A stretch of DNA of 64,000 bases from Elysia chlorotica (Eukaryota; Mollusca; Gastropoda; Plakobranchidae). The translations under genes and the position numbers were made by a program. Under the pieces are notes generated by a model that was not told the origin of the DNA, ran no database searches, and was given only the letters and a program-made list of their open reading frames with translations. Of this stretch, positions 38,776 through 64,000 are shown piece by piece. The stretch spans positions 192,691 through 256,690 of the forward strand of contig RQTK01000024.1 in the NCBI GenBank assembly GCA_003991915.1, written 5' to 3'. Numbering within the stretch: the stretch's first letter is position 1; each line of letters opens with the position of its first letter.

Positions 38776-39788
38776 GAAGAAAATTCATTTGAATTCGTTT
38801 GAAATCCTATGACTATAATGCAGTTTAAAAAAAAAATTTAATTCACCTCGGCTAGGAGAGTTCTCATGTCATTGCTGAGAATCAATAGCAGTCAACTCTA
38901 CTTAGCATAAATTCATGTTATTTCTTGCAACCAGATATGATAGTTTGGTTGTTTCTTCCTTGGGAGGAAGCTATTGAACCTAAGTGTCCACAATTTTTTG
39001 TTGTTGTCTTTATTAATTTTCCCTAGAGAATATCTTTTTTCTGAAAACAAATTTTGATTGTTTAAAATACAACCAAGTCATTCTGAGGCTAATTTCTTTA
39101 ATAGTATAACCAGATAGGAAAGCCTTCCCTTCTTTTCCATTTAAGAGACTTTTTTACCCTCTCATACCTTATTGGTATATAGCCCTCAGATCATAAAACA
39201 CAGTTAGTGCATACCACTTCTCAAAAAGACAAAAGGATTCATCTTGAATAGGGTCTTGTAAACATAACTTCTAATTAAAATTAAAGATTTGAAAACCTCA
39301 AATTCTGTCTTAATTCAATTCCGACTCTTGAAGCTACTTTCATGCTACATTTCATGGAGGCAGTTCAGCGTCCAAGATTAGCTCTGGCTTTATATCAACT
39401 ATATCTGAGACACCAATTCCCTTTTTGACTCAACATTGACTATTTAACATAATCTTTGGATATAATATATTTTTAGACTGTACACAATAGATTTATCTTA
39501 AGCTGATTCCATTCTATTAAGAAAAACAAAGGATTTGGTTAGCACATTAACAGCACCTGATATCTGAGATTGTAATTTCAAATTTATCCCCAAAAATTAT
39601 TTTACCCCCCTCTCTCTTGATATAAACATGAAGCCTTCAAGATTAGCAGTGTGTTATAGATAATTTAGCCTTAGTTATTAATAAAAAAAAAAAAAGCTTT
39701 GAAACCACAACTATCTTAGGATTAAATTGTTGCTGAATCATTTGCACTTTTTTTCTGAAATGGTATTAAGCTAGCAATTAATTGATTG

Positions 39789-39790
<2 letters not shown>

Positions 39791-39849
<59 letters not shown>
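39791..39849. repeat. (ATT)n microsatellite
   Basis: About 19 uninterrupted trinucleotide units. Confidence 0.95.
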
Positions 39850-39854
<5 letters not shown>

Positions 39855-42800
39855 GGGTTGTGAACAAATTATGTAAAACTATGGTTTTGCTTATATACAT
39901 ACTGCTTTAGATTTTATGAAAACCTAAATGTCAATCTTTATTTGTTTTTTTTATATCCTAAATCATTCTAGGCTTTGATAGTTCAGATATTCAAAGTGCT
40001 TGTTTATCCCATTGATAAGAAAAGAATCAAATACAAAGCTTACTTTCTATATTTTATTAAATTCAAAATTTTCATGAACATTTTTTAAAAGATTTATATG
40101 CTGAGGTTCAACTCTTTTGTGTCGATCACATTTTAAATGTATTTTTTACCCAGGACGTTCTTTATGATTAATAATACAAATGTTGCTTGAATCAAAGAAA
40201 TATTGCTTTGTTTTTTTCTCTCGTTATAGCTCCATGTATATTTGTTACAAGTAAACTTAAAATGAAAACTTTTTGGAGTTAACTTCCAGTAAAATTTGTG
40301 TATGGGTTCTGATAGTGATCATTTGAAGTTTCTTTCTTGTTTTGTCAGTTATGTTTCCTCTAATTTAACTTGATTTCGATGGTTACATATGTGTGTTAAG
40401 ATTAATGCTGATTATTTATTAATATAAATATTCTAGTTAATTTGAGAGGACAGTTCTTAGAACCGTGGTTTATGATTCTTATTGCTTCAGTTCTTAATTA
40501 TGTGTCTTTTCATTTACTTATGTCTTTTTTATGCGAATATACAAATTTCAATATACATGAGATATATTTATATACATGAAACTTATCGACCCTTGTAATC
40601 CCCATCCATTTTCTGGCAGTAAATATCTTTTTTGTTATTGTTGTTGTTTAATGCTTGTACACTTGGATGATAAACTTTTGCCTTCCGCCACTGAATTGTG
40701 TAAACACATAAGATGCTGGTAGGCAAGAAATCAGAAATTAAAGAGTGCCATTTAACATGTCACAAATGGTAGTTGGGGCTCAAAGATTGTTGCACCTTAC
40801 ATAAACCATTTTGTGTTGTGAAAGACTATACAATTGTGCAGATATGTCTTTAACTCAAGCTGAGCCTATCAAAATTAGGTTTTTGTAAACATGTAGAGTA
40901 GCCTAGCCATTTGAAAGTACGTTTTGAAAAGTTCCAGCTTTTAGTTATGGTGGTGAACTTAATACCAACACTTCTACTACTTTTTTTAAACTGGACTATG
41001 CTGACAGCTTACTCAATAGCAATAAGCGAATGAAAAAAGAAAGTGCTAAAGTGAGATTGATATTTGTATCATTTGTATTACAAGCAATGTTATGCCATGT
41101 GTTCATCCTACTCTATTGTTTCACTGATGTCTAAACGCTTGTGTCTTGTGCTGTATATTTGCCTTATGAAGCTGTCAAGCAATAGATATTTTGTATGGTA
41201 ATGCTCTTTATTATCTTGTGAAAACTAAATCAGCAATGATCGGTTGTCTCTGAGATTTAGCTCTTCTGTGATGTATAATAGTACCATCTGCATGGTTGAT
41301 CACTATCTGGAAGCCTCTGATCAAAATATGTGAAAAATCAAAGCACAGGAGACGTTTTAGAACAAGTTATGAACACTATCAGTTTTGTGTTGAGGTAGGT
41401 TCCTTCATGTTTCTCAAATTTGTTTCATTTACCCTTTCTATTTGTTTTTTCCTTTGTCATTTTGTAGATTTTCTCTCGATCTTAAGGTTTTCACAGAATT
41501 TTGGGTTTATTTTATATAAGTACTTCATTATATTTTTTCATGAGATGTATAAAATTGTTTTCTTAAACGTCTGCTATGATGTATTCATTCTCTCATTCAT
41601 GATGTTACTTGTTCATCAATAAAGTATTGCTCTACTGATATTGTTTGTTTTAGGATCTGATCTGAGTACGCCCATAAGTAACCCATGCTTTTTCATGTCC
41701 TCCCAATGTTGGAGACTACAGGTCATTCTTTTGTGGGCCCTGCCCATTTTCATGTTACAAAAATGAATCTTTCATACCTTTGAATGAGTTATTGCATGTG
41801 TTGGTTTTGCTCTTGTATGTGCCAATCAGTGCTTTAGTCTGTTAGTGTTGTGGCTTAAAGCAATTTTACTGTTCCGACAGATGCTCACTGAAGTTGTTGC
41901 TTGTCCATCCCGCTGATTATTTGAATGTATAGCATATCTGTGACAGAGAATACAATTTTTTTTTTTTTATAAAAAGGGAATTGGTTTGCTGTAGTACGGC
42001 CTAAATAATCACGTTTTAAGGGAGCTAATCCTAAAATGTAACTGTAGTCCTTACATTGCAGGAACAATTTCAAAATGTTAATGAATGTGTGGCAGTGTTT
42101 GGATTTGCAAAAAGGATAGATATTTAGTGGTAATATGAATTTATGTGGATTGTTTCATACTTGTCAGCATTATATCTACCTTTTCTTCCTCATTATCATC
42201 TGTTTGAAAAAAAAAAAGAAAACTTTTCCCCCTTAGCTTCCATGAATGAGTTGCTTGAAATACATTTAACGGACTGGGTTGTATTCTGGCTTTTTTAGTT
42301 AACCTTTTGAATTTGTTTTGAAAGTATCAAAAAGGTTATTACTCAAATACCCCCAACACACACACACGCATAATCTCAGGTTTTTGCTGTCAATACTGTA
42401 GCTGATACTGCACATTTTGATTCATGAATTGTAACTTATTGACAATTTTGGTCCGATGCACTTAAAGTGATATGATATGATCATATGTTACGGGGTCATA
42501 CTGAAATGTAAAAAGGTTACAATTTGAATTATATTTTTTTTCAGATCACTTTACAGGTTTTGTTTAAATTATTAACTTTTAAGGTATAGGAATTTTCACT
42601 CAGTGCAAAGTAAAGTTGCATTTGTGCCTGAAGGCCAATAGCTATTGTATAAGCTATATAATATACTTGTGTCAGTTTCCTCCCTGGAAACGTCTGTTAT
42701 TCAAAGACTGCCTCAGTTGTTTTTTTTTTTTTTCCTTTGATAATATAAACATAGTTAAAGCGTAATGTCCCAATTATGCAAAAAAAAAAAAAAGTTCTTT

Positions 42801-43124
42801 TAACCAGTAAAGATTTTCTTCTTCCAACCAGTAAATAAGTACATGCATTCAACTTGTTCATGATATAATCTTACTGAATTTAAGTACAGCTAGTATTGTT
42901 TGTATGTACGGAGGGATCATAAAGAAAACAGGCGACATGCTTTCATATAAATTCCATTCTCAAAATTAAAAAAGGACTTTAGTAATTGTGAAACTATTTA
43001 GATGATTTATGCCTGCTTGGATATTCGTGATTGACATCTTAAACTGATAAAATAATTCATATATATATTTATATGAATTATTTATATACATGTATATGTG
43101 TGTGTGTGTGTCTCTGTCTCTCTA

Positions 43125-43370
43125 GGGGGTGCGGTGGCCCAAGGGTAGAACATGGGCTTCCGAAGCAAAAGGTCCCGAGTTCGAATCCTGGCGGTTGTGT
43201 TCCCTACTGGTTGGGTTGGTGTCAGTAAAATGTGACCGGCTGAAACAGGAGTCATGGTATCACCGCCCTGTCCCGTGTGGCAGCACATACAATTGTCACA
43301 CGTCCGTTTTGGGGCTCGTCCACAATATAGCCTATATAGTGCTGATGTTGGACGTTACAACCAACTCAAT
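43125..43370 (+). mobile_element. tRNA-derived SINE, copy B
   Basis: GGGGGTGCGGTGGCCCAAGG, GGTAGAACATGGGCTTCCGA, the B box GAGTTCGAATCCTGGC, core GTGTCAGTAAAATGTGACCG, and tail TGATGTTGGACGTTACAACC. Flanked by TG/CT repeat on the left and CT repeat on the right. Same family and orientation as copies A, C and D. Confidence 0.9.
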
Positions 43371-44821
43371 TCTCTCTCTCTCATTATTAGATGTGACATC
43401 AATATGCCCTGATTAAAAACTGCTGTATGTGTGTACTGTTTGTTTGTTTTTCTCTATCTGTGGTGGAGCAGGTTGATTATACATTTTACCATGTATGCAC
43501 CCAACAGTGCTTGCACAGTCATGAAATTTTAGAGACAATACATAAATATCCACTTTTTTCTTTTAATCTATCTCTTCCCCCATTACTATAGGAAAATAGT
43601 AATTAAGAATGAAATTTTGAAAAAATAAAATAAAATTAGAATAAACTATTTTTGTGTGTGAAATGCTAGGTCGCTGCAATGTACTGGAAATCAATATGTC
43701 TCCCTGTTACTCTTTCATTGTAATTTGTTAAGCAACATACTTTTGTAATAAATTGTTTTGAGAATGCCATCAACATTAATTTCATTCACATCATAACTTC
43801 ATGTAACATAATTATGCCTTTCCCTCTCCCACCTTGTCAAACACTAACTCTACTCTGTGGCTTTGCTATCATCACCATGTGATATACAAACATACATACA
43901 TTAAATAATTTTATGTACATGTACTCTGAAAACAAGTAACTTTCATGACATTGTCACTAGTATATGTACAAAACAGTTGGTATTAAAGTTGTATTTTTAG
44001 AAAAGTTCTTGCTTTTAATTTATTTCCCTTTTTTGCCTTTGTTTTTTCTAAATCTCATATAGTTTAGAAGTTCCCCTGTAGCTGAGTGCAATTCCATTGT
44101 ACCTCTACAGTTAAATTTATGTTATACATGTAGTCATGCTTATGTAAAATCAGTGACTAGATGTAATGTGATCCCAAACCTATATGATCATGTCGTCCTA
44201 TCTTATCAAGATCATTCCTGCCTTCTGTTGGCTGATCCATCAGATGCTTCTCTTTATAAAATAATGAATGATTTACCCCAGTAGCATTTCATTTTAAGGT
44301 GATCGAGAAAAAAAAAATTGCTTAATTTTGAAAATCAAAAGAAATAGAGACATGAACATCAAAACTATTCTGATCCATGGTATTGGTTTCAGTTCACCTT
44401 CGTGTCAGCCTTAGTTATAGGTTATTTCTAGACCTACTTGGACTGGAATGGTTCAGTCCAAGTTGAAAACAAAACATCACTCAAGACTTTTGAGCACTTT
44501 GGACAGCTCAGTGGAGTGGGTGCTTGCAGTCTCCCTCTTTTTTGTCACATTGCGACTAAATTTAAGTTTTACTCCAATGTATTTCAAACCAGTGTCCTCT
44601 GTTAGTTTATCCTGGCAGATAACCTAGATCTAATTCTGTTACATGATACATGTACAACTCATTTTACAAATAAACCCATTTTATTGCATTTATCAGAGTT
44701 GGGCCCTTTTCATTTTTTAAAATTATTTTATAGAAATCCAAAAAGATCTTTTATTTAAAAAAAAACCTTGTTTGAATGGTCACTACCCATGATAAGAGGT
44801 TGGAGACAAAGCTGTCATTAA

Positions 44822-44930
44822 CTTGGATACTTGGAGTGGCTAGGGAGAAGGAAGACCCCTCTAACTTGGAGTGGCTAGAAAGAAGGAAGACCCCTCTAAC
44901 TTGAAGTGGCTAGGGAGGAGGAAGACTCTT
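44822..44930 (+). repeat. Three-copy tandem repeat, about 40-bp period
   Basis: ACTTGGAGTGGCTAG(G/A)(G/A)AG followed by AAGGAAGACCCCTCTA recurs three times with few changes. Not open in a meaningful frame. Confidence 0.88.
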
Positions 44931-45270
44931 TTGTTTCTTTCAGATATTTAATTTTATTATATGTAACATCTCCACCAGCAGTTAGGTCAATAGTAACTCT
45001 GAGGACATTAAATATAAGTTTGCACCATCTCCCAGTGCTGACTCACTTCAATAGAAGAAAAACACATTATCGACATTTATGATTGAATGTTCAGTACAAA
45101 ATGTTTATTTTCAAGTTCTTCTTTTCCCTTGCATGCATCACGAAAGGGAATAACCACACATTAAGTGGAAGGGTAAAAATGATTACTTGACCCAAATTAA
45201 ATGGCATACAACCACATTTTTTTTACACATGCCAAGTTTAACTTAATTTAAAATGGATTTTGGATTACTA

Positions 45271-46727
45271 CAGTATAATCCACTTATATCGACATAAAAT
45301 TTATCAACATAGGTAACTTCTCCTTCCATACCTTTAGTTTTTATATACTCTTAAATGGACTATTTTTTTGCCTACTGGGCTTTTTCGACATGCTTATCCT
45401 TCCTCATTCCTGGTGAAGCCCACGTGGCGGAAAATGTTGTGCTAATACTGTTAGTACCAGTCAACATATAAGTTCTGTATTATTCTGCATGTGGACTAAG
45501 TGGCCCCCAAGGCCTATATCAACACATTAGGCTTTAGTGGATCTCGTTCACCACAGTGCATAATAATAGAGGGCTTATCCCGCACATGTGCGCATCTCGC
45601 GCCGTAGCCATCACCACCTCCCCCACTCCCCATCAAGTGCTGTGATCAGTGCATTGCCCCTTGCCTTTCCCACCTCAGCAAGCGGTCCTTCAACCCTCAG
45701 GCCTCGAGGATATGTGTAGCTGTGCATGTACAGTAAAGTTTGCACCAGTGTGTAAGCCTAGTGGGATGAGAGTGCTGGTAGGTACCTAGCGATGGCGCAC
45801 ACGAGGCGCACATTAGACATTCACACTTGTTCATTTGCTCCCTACAAGTCGTTGAGTAAGGACAAGATTAAAAATCTACTGATCTTCCAGGACATATTTA
45901 TTATCATATTATAGAAAGACCATTAAGATGAAAATTAGACAGGTTTCTAGATCAAGATGCTAGTCTGAATTAGACCTAAAAGCACACTAGCGCATGATAC
46001 GCACAAGAGAAATGTTCTAAAGTAGACATCTTCAGAACAATCAGAATGATTAGTTGAAAATGACATCGGGAGACGAGGACTGGATTTGCTTTAGCTGCCA
46101 GCTCTGTGAGAAAGTGTATTGCTAATAGTACCCTTCCAGCATCTAAAAAACTTTGATTTAAAGAGAATAGGCTTCAATAAGGAACACCATAAACTTTAAC
46201 CTATCACAAAACACATTGTAAAGACGAACTCAGCAAAAATTTTATATGTTGAGTTGAATTGGATTAGCGTTTAGCGTCAGCACATTATTGGCTGTATTGT
46301 GGATGGAGAAATGTAGGTGCAGGAGTGGGCTAGCCTTGGATCTCTTGATAACCAGCGTACAGAGGCAGCTGCAACACGAAAAATATTAATGAGAAAAAAT
46401 CAGCGATCGCACTGCCGAATATCTTCAAATTTTAACAAATTGGTACATTCCTGTGGAAATTAGGAAATCAGGATTGATGAAAAAAATCAGCATGTACCAA
46501 TCAAATTGGTACAACTACGCGGGTCTATATTATTTACCCCCAAACCTCGTTTCACGAGTGTATTATTCAAGGGAAGCAACTGCGTATAAAAAATAGTAGA
46601 TCTGTTAGCACCTACCTCCCCTTGTTTCTTTCTTTTTCTTTTTTGACTACACATTTTTATTTCTTGACATTTTCATATATTGGCATCAAATCTTCATACT
46701 GAGTGTCGATATAAGCGGATTATACTG
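45271..46727. mobile_element. Tigger/pogo-like TIR element, non-autonomous
   Basis: Left end CAGTATAATCCACTTATATC, continuing GACA, is the inverse of the right end TGTCGATATAAGCGGATTAT, continuing ACTG: one mismatch in 24 bases. The left flank is TA, the expected target duplication, but the right flank is CA, so the site may have mutated. The 1.4-kb interior has a GC-richer patch (45570-45850) and no transposase that I recognise. Family assignment rests on the TIR style only. Confidence 0.6.
46656..46661 (-). terminator. RNMT: Candidate RNMT polyadenylation signal
   Basis: Minus-strand AATAAA about 390 bases after the RNMT stop codon. It lies just inside the right end of the TIR element, so the transposon may supply the signal. 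Confidence 0.4.
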
Positions 46728-47054
46728 CAAGTTACTTTGACTGGTCCTAGTAGCAAACCTGAATCACCTAGCCAACTGCAATTAATTACTTTGGATAAAA
46801 CTGTGTTGCCATTTTTGGCCATATTTAATAACCAAATTAAGGCAACCCAAAATGTTCGATATTTTAGATTACAGTGTCTGTAAAAAGGCAGTGTCAAAAG
46901 TTTTTAAAACCATAGACAAAAGCAACTTTGACGTTTTTTCTTTCTCACCCCCCTTAAATTTGAAGTACTTTTTAAAGCATTATAATCCCAATTATCTTTG
47001 TAGACTGGTTGCAGGACTTAGTACCATTATGAGAACAGATATTAAGCATGGCTC

Positions 47055-60311
<13,257 letters not shown>

Positions 60312-61527
60312 CTGAAATAAAGGAAAAAATACTGGCGAGTTAAATGAATATATATTTAGAAGTTGGTACATCTAGTGGTTGCAACAAAATCCCATATATA
60401 GATCTCCCAATTTTCGAAGAAATACATTTTAAGATAAACTTTCTTGATGCAAATAAAGCTAAAACTTGAAAGTTAACTAAAAGGTTGAGATTTGAACTTT
60501 TTCTACCTCTTAATTCGTAAACTGTATTTTGATAAATTATTACGAAAAAGAAAAATAGGCTTAGAAGTCTAGTGGTCTAGCATCTCTAGATCTATATTTA
60601 TATAAAAAAAAGAAAAAGCAAGAAACACGTAGGTTTCACAAATGGGAAATGACTTTGAAGAGGAAAAGCGGAGTTTTACAACAATCTTGCACAGTAAGGC
60701 AGTCTTATTAACGAATGCTTAGAGTTAGAGGCAGGGTTAGCCTGCTTGTAATGCTAGTATCCAGTTCCATATACGCACTGTCCAATGCCGCAGAATGCGG
60801 CTTGCCCAGAATCCCATCAGCCTACTGCCGAATAACATTATAAAGTCTATAAAAGAATGATGATAATAATGATGATGTCCAGATCTAGACCTAGTCTTGA
60901 TTCTAGATTAAAGTAATTAGTGAAGTCGGTTACAGTGAAGTCTACACTCTAACTAGACGATCTAGACTAGATCTAGATCTGGATTTGGATCTTGAAACAC
61001 AATTTAATTTTACCTGTAGATAGATCAGATCTAAATCTAGACACCTTTCTAATTCTAGATATCAAGGTTCTGCAGATCTAAATCTATTGAGGCTACAAGT
61101 AGAGCCTAACACTTCAGGCTGGAACCTCTCCACTCCATGCGAGAGGCCGGGACGTGAGTAGGTCTAGTAGAACCAAAACAAACTAAAAAATGTACTGCTT
61201 CCGGTTCTTTCGATGCCTGTGTCTTTGTATCGATAGTTTACAAATAAATAAAACTAGGCATACACGTATTAAGTAGAGATGAAGATGTTGAACATTTAAT
61301 AGTGCATAAGGAATGACTAGAAAAACAACAAGCAAATTATGCTTATAATTATTCTTTTCATTTTTTAAAATTACCTTTATGATATTAATGCGAATCAAAA
61401 CGTCTTACGATCTTGGATTCATATACTGTGACCTCCCGAGATGGCGAATATAAATCACGGCTCTACGATTGAACCACGTCGCGACTTCCCTCACTACCTC
61501 AGCCACTTGATAAAATTACATGCGAGA

Positions 61528-61790
61528 TGACTGTCGTGGCCCTGGGGTAGAACATCGTCTTCCGACGCAAAAGTTTCGGGTTCGAGTCCTGGCGATTTCG
61601 CTCCCTACTGGTTGGGTCGGTGTCAGATTAATGCGACCGGCTGAGACAGGAGGCATGGCATCCCCGCCTGTCTCGTGTGTGGCAGCACATAAAATTGTCA
61701 AACGTCAGTCTTACGGCCCGTCCACAATATAGCCTATATAGTGCTGCTGTTGGACGTTAAAACCAACTCAGCTCAACTCAACTCAACTCG
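61528..61790 (+). mobile_element. tRNA-derived SINE, copy D
   Basis: Best-preserved copy: GTGGCCCTGGGGTAGAACAT, B box GGGTTCGAGTCCTGGC, core GTGTCAGATTAATGCGACCG, CCTGTCTCGTGTGTGGCAGC, tail GCTGTTGGACGTTAAAACCA, then a (CAACT)n end. A minus-strand frame through it is not a gene. Confidence 0.92.
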
Positions 61791-61996
61791 ACTGATATCA
61801 GCTACAAGACACGTATTCACACTGACATGTAATGATCTTTTACAGAGGAATCAACCTTTAGGCTACATAGAGCGCGTAGGGTAGGCCTACGAACCTCTTT
61901 CCTTAGTAAAATTATAAAGGACTGTTATGCTTATATGACTTTTTGATCGGTGACTGCGTTATGACGTACATTGTGGCTCGGTAGGCCTACTCCTGC

Positions 61997-62066
61997 TTTG
62001 TCTCTTTGCGGAATCACATTAACTTGTCAGACGTTAGTCTTGAGACCGAAACATAGCCGTACAATA
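61997..62066 (+). mobile_element. Degraded SINE core fragment
   Basis: TTGTCTCTTTGCGGAATCAC then TTGTCAGACGTTAGTCTTGA and ACATAGCC align with the core-to-tail part of the full SINEs. Confidence 0.55.
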
Positions 62067-62260
62067 ATGATTAACTTTTAAGAACCCACAAAGCACCAGA
62101 TGAGTGTTTCTTTCGCCGATCTGAAATTACTGGACATTGCCTTCAAAATATCGTATCGATCTTGACCAAAGCCAAAATGTCAAGAGGATTCATAAAATAA
62201 AGTGGCACGCCAAAAACAAATTTCGGGGTATATTGGTCAGACAGAAAACAACAAAACCCA

Positions 62261-62301
<41 letters not shown>

Positions 62302-62334
62302 TCAACAACAAGGAAAAACAAGACCCCCAACCCA

Positions 62335-62406
<72 letters not shown>

Positions 62407-62413
62407 CGACAAA
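62261..62413. repeat. Two (CAA)n tracts
   Basis: About 16 and 26 CAA units separated by a short unique segment. Poly-Gln, poly-Asn and poly-Thr readings here have no gene support. Confidence 0.95.
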
Positions 62414-63020
62414 GGAAGTTTCACAAAACACCAAACCTGTGAAATTATATAGCAAAAAAATTGATAATTATTGTTAAAAGCCAATGTGTGATGATCAATT
62501 GTATTTGAAAGTGTTTAGGGATACCCTAAACCTAGAAAACGAGGCTAGAGAGACTTAAATATCTCTATGGAGAGACCCCAGAAATATTCTGCCTTGCGCA
62601 TACGTTATTTCCGGCAGTTGCCTTCTCTCTCAAGTAATACACGCTGAAACCTACACCAATGTAGGCCTACAGTATTGTTAATGCGAATATACACAGTTAC
62701 AGAGAATTTTTTCTTTCTTCCTGTAGATAACACCCAGTAGACTGTAGACATTAGCCATGTCTTTTACACGTCGCAGAAAAAAGTCCAGAAAAATACTAAT
62801 TGCTCTTAGATTATAAAAGTGACTAGATTAGAATCCCCACTTACTGCCACTCCCACTAAAAACAGAAAAAAGTGAAATATGTATATATACCTAGATGTAC
62901 TTTTTATTGCAGGCATAATATGCAATAAAAGCCTTTAGATTAAACGTATAATTATTCTCTATAAAACGAGGGAGAGAGTTATCTCCCTCTCTCAGGATTT
63001 ACCATTATTATCCTAAAGGG

Positions 63021-63072
63021 TCAGATATGACGACGGGCCCCAAGACTCACGTCTGACACACGAGAGGTCTGC
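63021..63072 (-). mobile_element. Inverted SINE core fragment
   Basis: On the minus strand it reads CTCGTGTGTCAGACGTGAGT then CTTGGGGCCCGTCGTC, matching the post-core part of the SINE. It is the only piece of the family seen on the minus strand. Confidence 0.55.
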
Positions 63073-63142
63073 GAAGGTAAGAAACAATGTAGGACGGTTG
63101 TATCTACAATGAAATGAGGAGACTTTCGTGGAATAAATGGCT

Positions 63143-63240
63143 GGTTGTTGTTGTTGTTGTTGTTGATGTTTTGATCGTTGTTGTTGTTGTTGTTCTTGTT
63201 GTTGTTGCTGCTGCTGCTGTTGTTTCTGTTGCACTGTTGT
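63143..63240. repeat. (TTG)n tract
   Basis: Impure TTG repeat with a CTG sub-run. Confidence 0.92.
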
Positions 63241-63848
63241 TGTTATTGTTGGCAATAGTAATAACAATGGTAACGATAATAATAATAATGTAATAATTAG
63301 CAGCAAGACCAAAAAAAAATCAATATTAACTCCTGCAGACTTAGTAGTAATGGCTGTGGTGGGTAGGTGGTGGTCGTAGAAGTTACAAAAGCCACGGTAT
63401 TATTGGAAATGGTGGAACAATACTTGATAAAAATACCATTGTGGTAATATCCCCGGTTTTAACTATACAACCCTAACAGCAGCTTTACCTCTTTTATCAG
63501 TCTACCTCCTCACTCCTCCTAAAGAGAAAATTAAATGTATAAACCTAATCTTACCCGCCCCCTAACATTGAAGGAAAGGTTTGTCTTAAATCTTATCCTC
63601 TCTTTCCACTTAAGAACCTTCAAAATTAGGGAACCCCATACATAAGAAGACCAACCTCGTAGTAATAGAATGAACTAGCATAGGATAATGTATTGAAATC
63701 ATTCTGAGCTTTTGCCTTCCATCATTCTGTCAACGCCGCCTGTCGTGGTATAGGACCCTCCAGGGGAACCTAGGAGACGTTAAACCCTGAGAGGGAGAGA
63801 GCTCTCTCTCTCGCTCTATAGAGAACATACGTTTAATCCGGGTGGGGG

Positions 63849-64000
63849 ATGGGGCTCAAGTGATATACCGTTGATCTCCAGATCAGGAGTTCCGCGGTTC
63901 TAATCCCACGATCGGCAGATTCATTTGTCCGATGTTCGTGGTCAGTATAATGTGACCAGCTGAGACAAGAGTCATGGTATCCCCGCCCTGTCTCGTGTGT
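63849..64000 (+). mobile_element. SINE with a different tRNA-like head, cut by window end
   Basis: Head GGGGCTCAAGTGATATACCG and B-box-like GCGGTTCTAATCCCACGATC differ from copies A-D, but the core is the same: AGTATAATGTGACCAGCTGA, GACAAGAGTCATGGTATCCC and CCTGTCTCGTGTGT. The tail lies beyond the window. Confidence 0.75.

Larger units (their letters stand above)
36364..47054. other. PEDS1 3'UTR and convergent intergenic region
   Basis: AT-rich interval between the PEDS1 and RNMT stop codons. Plus-strand AATAAA signals are at 37812, 38770 and 41618; the second, in an A/T-rich context, is a plausible PEDS1 poly(A) site, implying a 2.4-kb 3'UTR. It also holds an (ATT)n tract, a SINE, a short tandem array and a TIR element, listed separately. 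No further coding sequence is recognised. Confidence 0.6.
60312..64000. other. RNMT upstream region
   Basis: Should contain the RNMT leader exon and promoter. AGATCTAG-rich at about 60880-61085. Bases 61100-61160 have a plus-strand donor-like site (GGGAC|gtgagt) that cannot be tied to a gene. The rest is SINEs, SINE fragments and trinucleotide repeats. I recognise no coding sequence. Confidence 0.5.

Noticed and set aside
41296-41622. 108-codon plus-strand open frame after PEDS1
   Set aside because: Starts with TTG; Phe/Ile/Leu-rich translation of AT-rich DNA with no recognisable family.
43150-43190. tRNA-like A and B boxes (similarly at 33710, 57020, 61550 and 63860)
   Set aside because: They are heads of SINEs followed by the common core; no complete cloverleaf with its own terminator was found.
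43082-43288. Minus-strand frame with TPVSAG and RIRTRDLLLRKPMFYP-like peptide, also seen at 33521 and 61516
   Set aside because: It is the antisense reading of the SINE core, which is why it recurs at each SINE copy.
36364-47054. Search for UBE2V1 exons downstream of PEDS1
   Set aside because: Human PEDS1 is next to UBE2V1, but no UBC-fold exon was recognised on the plus strand here.
62137-62484. Poly-Gln, poly-Asn, poly-Thr and poly-Val frames
   Set aside because: All six-frame readings of (CAA)n; no start, splice or conservation evidence for a gene.

Overview
The window is animal nuclear DNA: three intron-rich, vertebrate-alignable housekeeping genes in an AT-rich background full of (GA/CT)n, (CAA)n and (ATT)n microsatellites, tRNA-derived SINEs, a non-LTR retrotransposon remnant and small DNA transposons. 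The SINE family (RNA polymerase III head, conserved core, tail reading roughly TTGGACGTTAAACCAACTCAAC) and the AGATCTAG-rich patches suggest a mollusc, probably a gastropod. That placement is from memory of such repeats, not from a search.

Layout. (1) Bases 849-8356, minus strand: complete six-exon MTG2/GTPBP5, a mitochondrial Obg-family ribosome-assembly GTPase (416 aa as modelled). (2) Bases 8357-10086: divergent intergenic or 5'UTR space carrying one copy of a 600-bp non-autonomous DNA-transposon-like repeat. (3) Bases 10087-36363, plus strand: complete five-exon PEDS1/TMEM189, plasmanylethanolamine desaturase (282 aa), spread over 26 kb by a 20-kb third intron. That intron holds most of the repeat structure: a 100-bp-arm hairpin, a 363-bp identical direct duplication, a +/-/+ triplicated block forming a 390-bp-arm palindrome, two long G-tracts, a SINE and many microsatellites. 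(4) Bases 36364-47054: AT-rich space between two convergent genes, with candidate PEDS1 polyadenylation signals, a SINE, a short tandem array and a Tigger/pogo-like terminal-inverted-repeat element. (5) Bases 47055-60311, minus strand: RNMT, mRNA cap guanine-N7 methyltransferase, in ten coding exons including a 34-nt microexon; as modelled it is 389 aa with a very short N-terminus. Its introns hold a 5'-truncated LINE and a SINE. (6) Bases 60312-64000: RNMT upstream region with two SINEs, SINE fragments and trinucleotide repeats.

All exon boundaries were set by hand from GT/AG sites and reading phase; every junction in the three genes is phase-consistent. The genes do not form a pathway: one assembles mitochondrial ribosomes, one makes plasmalogens, one caps mRNA. 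MTG2 and PEDS1 are head-to-head and could share a promoter. I found no convincing new biological system. The most unusual items are structural: the palindromic triplication, the hairpin, the identical duplication, and the LINE sitting in a tandem-repeat unit.
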